This document shows, one piece after another, positions 31,274-41,203 of a DNA stretch of 64,000 nucleotides. How positions within the stretch are numbered: the stretch's first letter is position 1; each line of letters begins with the position of its first letter. The position numbers and the translations under genes are program-made. The notes beneath the pieces were generated by a model, which had not been told where the DNA came from, did not search any database, and was given only the letters and a program-made list of their open reading frames with translations. Origin of the DNA: Symsagittifera roscoffensis (lineage: Eukaryota; Xenacoelomorpha; Acoela; Convolutidae); contig NC_087063.1 of the NCBI RefSeq assembly GCF_963678635.1, forward strand, positions 82,321,574-82,385,573. Direction: 5' to 3'.

Positions 31274-31519
31274 ATGGCGCTAAAAATTAGTCTATTCAGT
31301 CTCGTTTTAATTTTCAACGTCGCGCAAAAAATATTAGCAGCCGACCAGTCGGAACAACCGGCGCATTTCACTGAAAACTGGGAAGTGTTGTCGCCCTGGG
31401 AGCTTCCAAGCGGCGGAGATAAGCCGGACTCTGGAGTCAAATGGCATGTCGGCAGTGGTTTTGGAGACGAGGAAAGTTCGTTCAAGAGACACTGGGATCC
31501 ATGGGGTATTCCTAGATGA
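31274..31519 (+). CDS. Small secreted peptide precursor, 81 residues, unknown
   Basis: The ATG at 31274 sits in an excellent Kozak context (GCCATGG). The first ~22 residues form a classical signal peptide: a short basic start (MALKISL), a hydrophobic core (FSLVLIFNV), then a small-residue cleavage region ending ...KILA/AD. The mature ~59 residues are hydrophilic, rich in Glu, Ser, Gly, Trp and Pro, have no Cys, and end WDPWGIPR. Two Trp-Pro/Pro-Trp motifs occur (SPWELP, DPWGIP). An AATAAA follows 172 bases downstream. Codon use is more balanced and GC-richer than the flanks, supporting a real gene. A likely 3' splice site (TTTCCTTTCAG, ending at 31181) suggests a short 5' untranslated exon. 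It could be a peptide hormone, defence or matrix peptide; no dibasic site gives a clear prohormone cut. Family not recognised. Confidence 0.65.
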   Translation: MALKISLFSLVLIFNVAQKILAADQSEQPAHFTENWEVLSPWELPSGGDKPDSGVKWHVGSGFGDEESSFKRHWDPWGIPR

Positions 31520-31690
31520 ACTTCAACTATCGAAGTTATCTTGAACTTGAACTATTAATTGAACCATTTAATTGATATTATAACTCTTAGATGTTTGCTA
31601 ACTATTAATTACGATTTAAAAATCAAAAAATGTATTTGGTAATTGTTTTCTGCAGTCTGGGTTGCAATCGATATTTCGAAAAGGCAAGCA

Positions 31691-31696
31691 AATAAA
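31691..31696 (+). promoter_or_regulatory. Polyadenylation signal AATAAA for the secreted peptide gene
   Basis: An AATAAA hexamer lies 172 bases after the stop codon at 31519, on the sense strand, and is the first such signal downstream. Confidence 0.5.
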
Positions 31697-31699
31697 AAA

Positions 31700-32265
31700 A
31701 CTCAAGGGAAAAATTATCAGTTGAAAATTCTCATTGAGCTTACTAGCAACCCTTCGTTATTGAATACGAATCGTAGAAAACTACTCCCCCCCCCCCCAAC
31801 CTGAGAATTTTATAAGTATTTTTTCCGCTCACATTGTCCGATTATTACAAGATTAGGCCGTGGCAAACATATTTTAGACATCATACTCAACCTTGTAAAA
31901 TCATTTGTTACACCCATAAAATCGATGCTCAATTGTGGTAACGGGGAGGGAAAAGCCGAGAGCTGTTTTTTGCTCAAGAAAGGGTGAATCTAATCTGTTC
32001 ACAGCAGACGCCTTCAAAGTAGTTGAGGAAACGCGAAACTTCTTCACAGTAGCTAAAAATTTTTGAATTGTTTCCTCTCTAATTCCTCTCTTGCAGCACC
32101 GAATGCCTGATTCTTTATTTAGAATATTCTGCGCCTTAAGCAGAATATTCTAATTATTTTCTTAGGAATATGATAATTTCTTGCTTTAAGAAAAGGGGTA
32201 ACACACAAAAGTTCCAGGGGACAAAATTGATATCGATATTTTGACCATTTTGGTTATAATTTAGA
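31700..32265. other. Intergenic, nothing recognised
   Basis: AT-rich non-coding DNA with a C homopolymer of about 12 at 31787-31798 and an imperfect AGAATATTCTGC/GCAGAATATTCT inverted repeat at about 32120-32150. No open frame of interest. Confidence 0.5.
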
Positions 32266-32269
32266 CATT

Positions 32270-32440
32270 TTTGTTCCGATTTTTGTAGCAAAAGTAACGG
32301 AGTATTTTTACTCGGGGTGGGTTTTTTTCTTCAGACAAATTTTGACTTTTTATTGTTTCGACTTTCGTAACGAAAGTAACGGAATATTTGTACTCGGGGT
32401 GGTTTTTTTTTCTTCAGACAAATTTCAACTTTTTAACTAG
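32270..32440. repeat. Tandem pair of an ~82-bp repeat, third copy at 46.7 kb
   Basis: Units at 32270 and 32353 share TAACGGA.TATTT.TACTCGGGG, TGG, a T-run and CTTCAGACAAATTT. A third copy with the same CTTTCGTAACGAAA.TAACGG core is at 46685-46755. The core contains the short palindrome TTTCGTAACGAAA. Confidence 0.85.
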
Positions 32441-32454
32441 CCATTTTTGGGGGA

Positions 32455-34230
32455 ATTTTGTATCATTCGAAAGGTATTGTTGTCTTGAACTCAAATTTGA
32501 AAAAAAATTTAACTGTCATCATTTTTCGTAAAGTTATTGGGGCTTAAAGTTTTGATCAATTTGGGACAATTTTGACCAATTTGGGACAATTAACGCTCGA
32601 TATATTTCGCGCTATTAACGCGTAAGCGGAGATTTAATCCGTCTTAACAATCGTTCCAAATTGGTTGAAGGAAGCTGATGTGCCATAATTGATGTGTTAC
32701 TAGGAGCGAAACCTATCACTTTGTACTTCATATGGCGTGTGGGGGGATGATTTTCACAAAAACACTTCCTCAAATTTTAGAAAAAAATTTTCATTTTTTT
32801 ATTAGACTTAATTTTTTATGTTATTACTATGCTCCAAAGAACTTGAAAGGCAGTCGGAACATGCAGGGCTTCGCCCTGATACGAGCAGTGTTGTTAATTT
32901 TTTTATAATTGATTAAAAACTTGTTAAATTGATCAAAAATTTAAGTCAATGTTTGCTGCCGCTCTGCAAAGAATTCAAGCCTCTTGATGAAGAAAAACTT
33001 GATGAAGAAAAAGAGTGTTTGCTGCCGCTCTACTAAGAATTCAAGTCACTTGATAAAGAAAAACTGCACGTGAAAAATGATCATTAAGTGGATATTGGCC
33101 ATAATTCAGGACACTAATTATTTAAGGAATTTCAGGTTTGTATAACTAAAAGCTTTATATTTGCATCGCTCAAAGGCTTTTACTATGTCAAACAAAATCT
33201 TTATTCAATTTTTTTTGATCGAGCTCTTAAAAGTTATTTTTATCTGACAAATTGATTGAAGTGTTTTATCTAGCCTTTTTCAAGGAATTTTTCAATCATC
33301 TGAAAGCTATTGATACGTTGAGCTCAAAATTAAAAAAGTATTTGATATGGGTTATGAAGTTTGAAAAATGTCAAATTGAGATAATAAGCGGGCAATACAT
33401 TTTGTCTTGAAAGAGCGTAAGCGGCAAACCAATCATTCCAAATTGAAGTGAGGCAATCAATGTGCTCTTAACAATACGTTAACTGCAGGCCCTGTAGCTT
33501 TCCGCTGCTTAGTAGCAAAAATTCTGCTGCTTCATAAAACTCTTTATATTCATTTGATTTTCACTGCTAAATGATTTTGAAGCAATAAGGGGTATTTTGG
33601 AGGCTTTTTTGATAGTTTTGGACGTTCAGCGCAATTTTTTTCTGTTTGTTTCTTCATGGCTGAAACTTAAAACCATTTAAAGAAAAAGTACCATACTTCA
33701 AACCATTTTCTGTAATCACAATTTTTTGCCCCAATTTCTAAGAAAAGTTGAGACAGAAAAAGGTTACCAGTTTTGAGAACAAATTTAATATTGGGTAACT
33801 GTAAAAATATCCAAATTTTTGTAAGATCATCTGAAATTCCTTATGTATGCTCTATACATAAAATTCTGCGGTCTCTGCAGCTTCACAAATTTTTTATTTA
33901 TCAGCTTCATTTTGCTAAATCTGCCTATTTTTGCAATCAGAAAATTCAATGGGACCTCAAAATATCATTTTTCTCAGACTTTTGAAATGTTTGTGCTCGG
34001 TAGTTTTTTATCCAAATGGGTTTTGTTTTTTAGCAAATCATTTTTGACTGGACTTTTGCATAATTTGACTTCTGCAGCAGCAATTGACTACCTGAGCTCA
34101 CAAATCAATTTTAATTTTCTTGCGATCTTTTTCCGGAACGTTACGGGGGTTAGAAAAATGTCAGCTTGACCAATTTGGGATCATTAAAGCGCGATATATT
34201 TCCTGCTATTTAAGTTTAAGCGCAAAACAA
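32455..34230. repeat. Three diverged direct copies, period about 800 bp
   Basis: No gene. Equivalent landmarks recur near 32490, 33315 and 34090 (a TTGA.CTCAAA.T..AAA segment), near 32580 and 34165 (GACCAATTTGGGA.CA.T..CGC, then GATATATTTC), and near 32650 and 33435 (AATC.TTCCAAATTG..G.AGG). The triplication is old. Open frames in it (33773-34169) have no protein character. Confidence 0.6.
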
Positions 34231-34321
34231 TTAAAATTTTACCCTAAAAACCACCCTGTTTGCAAGCGAATCTAGTTGTTCAAGCTTTTTGACTACAAAC
34301 GCTAACCGATTTCTATTTTGT

Positions 34322-34386
34322 CGCTTTTAGGTAATTTTTTCCTAAAAGCGGCAAATTACCTAAAATTGCCGCTTTTAGGTAATTTT
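34322..34386. repeat. Nested palindromes (TTACCTAAAA / TTTTAGGTAA)
   Basis: CGCTTTTAGG at 34322-34331 pairs with CCTAAAAGCG at 34341-34350, and AATTACCTAAAATTGCCGC leads into its inverted counterpart TTTTAGGTAATT ending near 34385. Two alternative hairpins share the middle arm. Confidence 0.8.
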
Positions 34387-34389
34387 CAG

Positions 34390-35288
34390 CTTTTTTTTCT
34401 GTTGATTGAAAGCAACTTTATAGATTTTTTCCAAAAGAAAAGACACGTATCAAAACTTTGATTTCGACTCGAAATTTTAAAAACAGCGCTGCAAAGGTTT
34501 TAACAGTGATTTTACTCTGCTATTGTTCTTACAAATTTGCTTTTACTGTTTTTGCGTTGAAACAGCACTAAATTTTGCTGGCCGATCAATTAGAACCCAC
34601 TAGATATTCGTTTTTCAAACGTTTTGAACCGTGTTTCATCATATTTTTACAGTGATCAGAGCGGAAAATTGCTTCATATCCTTATAAATAACCTGTGATT
34701 ATATTTAGCTTTTTTAATCTTTATTTCGAAAGCAACTTTGAAAATTACTCGTTATTTTCGATTAAACGCACTTTGTTGTGTTTCAAGCAACCATTCAAAC
34801 TATATAGAGTTCTTACTAACCAAAAAGTGCATGAAAAAAACGCATAAAATATTTGTTTTAATTGGGCTTTCAGATAGCACACTCAAACAAACGCAAAGTT
34901 TAAGTCATTTAATTTGCGCCGATTTATAACTTACGTCAGTTGCTAGATAAGTCAAAACAAAAAGTGAAAGTACAATAAAAATTGTCGTAATTAATTAGAT
35001 ATGGTAAGACGTTTTTACGTAATCTGAAAAATATAAAGCAAGCCAGAAACGTTTCTATTACGCATTTGATTTTGTTCATTTTGTTCAGGCAGTCACCGAG
35101 TTACCGAAGTCCATTTGAACAAAGCATTTATCATCGTTGAGCTCAACTCACTTGTAAATTTTTTTTGTCAGAGCCATTTTTGCAACAGCTAACAGAAACG
35201 TATTTTAACAGAAAACCAAACGCAGTTCAGCAGAAAATTATTTTGTTCACATCGTTTTTTCTTTCAATTGTCATATTTTGGTCGAAAA
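34390..35288. other. Upstream region of the ammonium transporter gene
   Basis: AT-rich DNA without an open frame of note. A T-rich tract ending TTTTGTCAG at 35170 could be a 3' splice site for a 5' untranslated exon. No clear TATA box is seen near a defined start. Confidence 0.4.
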
Positions 35289-36860
35289 ATGAATTCTTCA
35301 ACGGACACTACTCCCTTTTTAACTGCTGAGGAATGGAAAGCCTTCAAACACAACATGAACGACTTCTACATCATCATGACCTCGATGTTGAAGTTCCTAA
35401 TGCAAGCCGGCTTTGCTTTTCTCGAAATGGGAGCGGTCCGATCCAAGAACACGACAAACATTCTTATGAAGAATATTCTAGATTCCGCAATCGGTAGTCT
35501 AGTCTACTGGATCTTCGGATATGCTCTGGCATTTGGAGAAGAATCCAACTTCTTTTGCGGCTATTCGAACTTTCTGCTAATTGACCTGACGCCTGATATG
35601 TATTCGAACTACTTTTTTCACTTCGTGTTTGCGGCGACAGCGACTACTATTGTCTCGGGCGCGATGGCCGAACGAACCCAATTCTCGGCCTATTTTGCGT
35701 ACAGCTTTGTGATAACTGGAATCGTTTATCCAATAGTTTCCCACTGGGCCTGGGCGGACAATGGATGGCTCAAGGTTGACTGTTGGTGGGAAGGAATCGA
35801 GTTCGTGGACTTCGCCGGATGTGGAGTGGTGCACATGGTCGGTGGAATGGCTGGACTTATGGGAACTCTGGCTCTCGGACCCCGGTTAGACCAGTACGTA
35901 GACGGAAAACGACAGAGAGTGAAGGGCCATACAGTACCTATGATGTCCCTAGGCGCTTTCATCCTGTTTTTTGGATTCTTCGCATTCAACGGTGGATCTC
36001 AAGCCAGTATAACTGAGGAAGGAGACGGAAACGCAATCGCCAACATCCTCAAAAACACTATCCTATCCGGATCATGTGGAGGACTTTTTGTAGTGCTGTT
36101 GTTTTACATCGTGAACAGAAAATTCACACTCCTTGGATGCATCAACGGAATGATCACTGGCATGGTTGCGATTGGCGCCGGATGTGACGTCATTGACCAT
36201 TGGGGAGCTTGTGTAGTGGGGCTGATTGGCGGGTTCATCTTCGTGTTCTATAGCGAGCTCCTGTTCAAACTCGGAGTTGACGATCCCCTGGACGCCATGG
36301 CCGTGCACTTCGGGGGAGGTTCCTGGGGTCTGATTGCAGTCGCGTTATTCGCCAAGAACACCGGTATTGTCTACCAATGGGACGAGCATTCGCTCAAAGT
36401 CTTGGCCTGGAATGTAGTCGGAGGGTTGGCTTTGACTGCGTGGACTATCGCTACAACTGGACCGATGTTCTTTGGACTGAAATACATGGGACTTTTGAGG
36501 GTCTCGGAGGAAGTGGAGCGACATGGCCTGGACTTGATGGAGCACGGAGAGGAAGCCTACCCTGGCGACGCTTACCTAGTGGAAGACGTCTTTAAGAAGC
36601 TCTTGCTTCGCGGAAACTCGGCGATAACCGGCGATTTTCAGGACGAGTTGGTAGAACGTGAACACATTTCGGTCGAAGAGGTGAAAAGAAAGGAAAGCCA
36701 AGGTCAGCAAGCGGCAAGGAAGTCCGGAGACTCAACTGTTGTTGAAATGTCTCAAATGAATGGAGGATACGCCCCTTCTCCCCCACAACAAACCAAAAAA
36801 GAAGGCGGCGCTATTGAAAATGTCAAATTCAGATTGAGATCCGACGAGGAGAAATTTTAA
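35289..36860 (+). CDS. Ammonium transporter, Amt/MEP family, 523 residues, single exon
   Basis: It moves ammonium (as NH3/NH4+) across a membrane as a trimer with a pore in each subunit. I start at the ATG at 35289; seven codons upstream are also open but begin with TTG. The sequence has the family's eleven hydrophobic helices in residues ~24-400. The Amt signature lies at residues 174-199: DFAGCGVVHMVGG, then a small-residue stretch ending LGPR. The pore twin-histidine pair is His182 and His340 (AVHFGGGSWG). The gate region FFHFVFAATATTIVSGAMAER is at 109-129 and SHWAW at 151-155. The conserved cytoplasmic GLDLMEHGEEAY motif is at 413-424. A ~100-residue hydrophilic, Lys/Glu-rich C-tail follows, typical of animal members in length and variability. 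All key residues are present and the frame is intact. Codon use is clearly GC-richer than the flanks. It is well separated from other genes, and the exact paralogue cannot be assigned. Confidence 0.97.
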   Translation: MNSSTDTTPFLTAEEWKAFKHNMNDFYIIMTSMLKFLMQAGFAFLEMGAVRSKNTTNILMKNILDSAIGSLVYWIFGYALAFGEESNFFCGYSNFLLIDLTPDMYSNYFFHFVFAATATTIVSGAMAERTQFSAYFAYSFVITGIVYPIVSHWAWADNGWLKVDCWWEGIEFVDFAGCGVVHMVGGMAGLMGTLALGPRLDQYVDGKRQRVKGHTVPMMSLGAFILFFGFFAFNGGSQASITEEGDGNAIANILKNTILSGSCGGLFVVLLFYIVNRKFTLLGCINGMITGMVAIGAGCDVIDHWGACVVGLIGGFIFVFYSELLFKLGVDDPLDAMAVHFGGGSWGLIAVALFAKNTGIVYQWDEHSLKVLAWNVVGGLALTAWTIATTGPMFFGLKYMGLLRVSEEVERHGLDLMEHGEEAYPGDAYLVEDVFKKLLLRGNSAITGDFQDELVEREHISVEEVKRKESQGQQAARKSGDSTVVEMSQMNGGYAPSPPQQTKKEGGAIENVKFRLRSDEEKF

Positions 36861-39800
36861 TTCTATCTAAGATCGATCCTTTCGCAACAATGAACAGTTA
36901 ATTGATGTCATATTTTCAAACAAAGTTTTTATAATTCCTTTTATCAGTTTTGAGCGTTTTTTAAATGTACATTGTATATTTTATGGAAATATAATACTTG
37001 CAGATTGCTTTTATAGTAAAATTTACAGCATATTACAAAAAAAAACTTTTTGCAACAGTGTCAGCTTACTAATTAATTCATATCAGAGTGATCATGAGTG
37101 ACAAACGTAGAAATTTCTTGGCGAAGCGGAGGGGTCGGTTTTTTTTTAAAAAAATTACTACTAACTTATAGGTCCTTGATTTCCTTTTTGGAGCTCTCTT
37201 GAAAAACGCTAAGAATTGAATCCTGGTTCTTACCCTAAAAAATGCAATATCTGACTTTTTTGAAAAATTTAGAACTTCTCTAGAGAACATTTCAACTATG
37301 ACAAAAAAAACCTGTTTCTCGGCTCATGATTCTCGGTCACAATTTTATGCATGGGAGCCTAAAATCAAATAATTTAAATTTAGTCAATGACTGCGAAAAG
37401 TAAAGGCGTCTTACTTTAGTAGTTTCGACGTTATCACTGAGCAGATAAATTGTGGCACTTGATCGTAAAAACAAGCTTCAAGTATTTTTTGCCAAAATCA
37501 AGCGTTCCCAGCTCACCATACTTTTACAGTGAGTTTTGGGAACGCGTTTAAGGGAAGTACGACGCCCCTAAAGGCCGTTGTTGATATTTGCCGAGAAATG
37601 AATCAAATAGTTTGCCAGATGGAACATTCTTTCAACGTTACAATACAAATCAGTTACATCAAAGAAGCAAACACTCAAACACGTAACAGAGGGAGAGGCA
37701 AATAGTCTTTTTTTCCCAAACCTCGTTGAAGTAATCGAGCTCCAACCACAAAAAAAAACAATTCTACCAAAAGAGAAGATTGTTGAGCAGGACAACGGTA
37801 TCCAGGAAATATCAGAACGGGTTAGTTGTAGAGAAATATTCAAAAAAGCTGTGCTTACGTTTTGTAAAGATTGATTATGTTGAAAAACTGATGTCAGACA
37901 TATTCGATTTCATGCGACAGTAATTGAAAATCAACCTTAGCGTCCTCAACCTAGCCGGCGGTTCACCTTTGAAATATTTATCACAATCATCAGTGAAAAT
38001 TAAATTGATATTTCTTGCGGATAGAGATATAATGTGCACAAATGATCGCTGAAAAACGCGAGAACCTCAAGAATTTTCCCCATCAACAGCTTAAAAATGC
38101 CTAGCCCCTAAAAACATGAAACTAAAACTTAACCCCTAGAAACAACAAATCAAAAGCTAGCCATGAGGAATTCCCTTCTACCCACACAATCAAAATGTAC
38201 GTAATCGGAGTGCAAACAACTTCTCACAAGACACGTTTCAAATAAAGCCTACAAATGAACTTAAGTCTTTTTAATCCAGACTAATGTAGCAGATCATCAT
38301 CCTGGAAACCATAATGAAAGCGAAAAACTTGAAAGCTAAAACTTTCACACCACGGTCCCAAGCGACAGAAACCTTTAATTTAATATCGTCGGTGCAAAGA
38401 AAGCCACAATCAAGAAGAAGCCTTCTGATACCAAAAGATCAAGCGCTCAGCGGTAAAAAAAAGCCTGAAATTGTTCCGAGATACTTCAATCATCAAGTCC
38501 CTTGATCAAATTGACAGTTTTTTATCATCAATCAATCACCATTCAGTAATTGGAAACGACAAGTACTTAAAAACGTTAGTACAATTTCAGCCATGTATGC
38601 TTTATAACCATGAAAAACTAGACACATATAAAGCAGAGAACAGGTGCTCTGAAATTCCCTTTGCCACTTATGGGTGCCGGACATCAAGCCGACGGGACTT
38701 CAAGCCGAATTGTAAAATTAGGGACTTCAAGCCGAATAGTTCCTTATAAAGTCGTGAAATATGAATAATTTGAAAACTTTTTTGAAGAATTTCTGAATTT
38801 CATGATCTTTCTTCACTAGTTATTGGCGTTTGGATATCGTGTTTATAGCATCAACTACATCATTATACAACGCTCGGTCGTTTTCAAGAATTTTTCTCAA
38901 TTATAATTCAGCTGCCTGCCTCTTTTGCGCCAGCTTGTTCGATAATTTCACTAACATCAAAGACAACATATTTTGAAAAATGTTGAGGTATTGTATTTAC
39001 ACTGGGGACCCTGATAGTTGCTTAGAACCCCTCTGTCACATTTTATCCAGTTGCTCATCAATTATAAGAGGATTTGCTTACACGATTTCAAAAGAATTTT
39101 CAAAATTTTCAAAAAAGCAATGAACGAACCAAGATATTCTGATTGGACTATGCAGAGAATAAGTTTAATTTCGAAGAAAAAAAAATCATATTAAATCTAG
39201 AAACAAATAATTTATCTGCTGATTTGAAGATATTTTTCAGCTTTCGAGCACTTGAAACAAAAACCTGTGGCATAAAACATAGTCATTCTCTTTCCAACAG
39301 AATCAAAACGCATGACAACAACTAATATAGTTCTGAGGCTACAATGGCCAATTAACACGGGCTTACAACACATATTGAAATGAATAAGCATTTCAAGTTG
39401 GCTGATATTTAAGAAAATGCTTCTATTGACATCGCGCAAATGCAGTTACTCCTACGATTTTTGTATTACGAAATTTTAAATCGTAGTTTACTTTTTCGAA
39501 CAAATAAGAAGCTTGCTATATTGAGCGAACAAACTATTGCTTATTTTGACAATCTTTTTTACTCGAGCTCCGGCTATCAATTTTTTTATAATGCAATGAA
39601 AATATAACTGAGAAAAGCATATAGTCTGTTACTCTAACACGGTATCTGCTCGTGAAAATAAGCATAAGTTGAAAAAACAATTAAAGAAACATTTCACATG
39701 CCTCAAAATGGTATCAGCTTTGCACAATTTTTTTCCACGGTGAGAAAATTGACAAAACGTGTATCTATCTTTTCTTCGAAGAAAGATTATCATAACAAAA

Positions 39801-41203
39801 ATGATTCAAAATTATAAATCATAAATAAATATAACAAAATATTTGTGTAACAAAACTGATTCAAAAATTAGACAGGAAACGATGGGACAATACTCGTATT
39901 ACAAAAAAAACAATGGTTTATTTGAATTAGTGATCTGTGACAGTTTTCAATTTTCAACGAGCTAATTTCCAGCAGCAGCAAAATAGCGTTACATTGAAAG
40001 CATTATCGAAGTTTTCAAATTCACAGCACTTGATAAACTATCAGAGCATATTTTTGAGAGAAAAGCTAAAATTTTGAGAAAGTAGCTGAAAATAAGCCAA
40101 GGTTAACATTAAAATCTAATATAAACATTCGCTAGAAACTAGGAAGTTAGTCAGAGAGCTGCATTAGATACACCCTTTGAAAAAATACTTATCAAATAAG
40201 ATGACAAATTTCGGTCAAAAACTAGAACACAGAAAAATCACGCAAAAGCTTAGTTGAAAACAGTGTTCATACAATCAATATTCAAGAAAAACAGCCAGTA
40301 AAAAATGGCTATACTAAAAAAATTACTTAGGTGATAACAAGCAGACCCTTCAAAAAATAATTCAAAAAATTAGCACAGAATAATTAGTCAAAAAACATCG
40401 AAAAAATAACACCTTGATCAATAAACATCAATCAAAGTATTCTAAAAAAAAATAGCATTAGAGCCGGGTTGACATATGGTCTCTTGAATTCGAATAGCAA
40501 ATAGGACACTTTTAAACATTACCCTTACCTAAATTTTGCAAAAATTGTTGCTGGATGCTGAATGAACTCCAGTTAAAAACACTAGATAATGCAACTAAGC
40601 CGAAGACTTTTGGATCAAACTTGAATGAGGTGAATCAAACACGAGGTGAACCAAAAAATTTGTAGCAAATTAGGCGGCCACTTAACCTTTTTGGATGTTA
40701 CCAGCTGAAGAGCCACATGTAATGATTGCAGGATAGATTATTTAATTTTAACTTCCACAAATATGAGTTTGCAAGCAAGCAGTTAACTGTCGAAAAACGT
40801 TGTTTTCATAGGAAAAAACTAGCATCTGAATTCAATAAAATTGCTAATCCCATCGGTACAAATTACTTATATACTATAAACCTGCTTAAAATAACATGAT
40901 ATACAGAGGGCATGAAGAAATTCAGAACTATTTAGTTGAGAGCAAGAAAATTTTTGTGAAATTCTTCTCGACGCTGAACTATTTTTTAGAAAATTCTTCG
41001 TAGATTCCCATCTATGTTTCGAGTTTTTGTACAATTTCATACTCAGAAGCGTTTTCATCTTTAGCTAAGTTCTAAAAATCTAGAAGCCAACTAAAACTCC
41101 TCAACTCAAAAAAAAACAATGAAAAACTACAATCAGAATTTTAATTCGATCTCATTTTGCCATCTAACACATCTAATATATTTTAACCTCGATTCATATG
41201 GCA
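36861..41203. other. Long intergenic region between Amt and COX11, no gene recognised
   Basis: It carries the Amt 3' untranslated region, followed by AT-rich DNA without a supported frame. Short open frames (37078-37290 -, 37568-37843 -, 38314-38749 +, 39143-39439) lack domains and codon bias. A short direct repeat GGGACTTCAAGCCGAAT occurs at 38693 and 38721, with a partial ACATCAAGCCGA just before it. No mobile-element proteins were found. Confidence 0.5.

Noticed and set aside
35577..36786. Antisense open frames across Amt
   Set aside because: They are shadows of the GC-richer Amt coding sequence in other frames, with no domain or start context.
37078..41058. Short frames between Amt and COX11
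   Set aside because: None shows codon bias, domain or splice-bounded structure above the AT-rich background.
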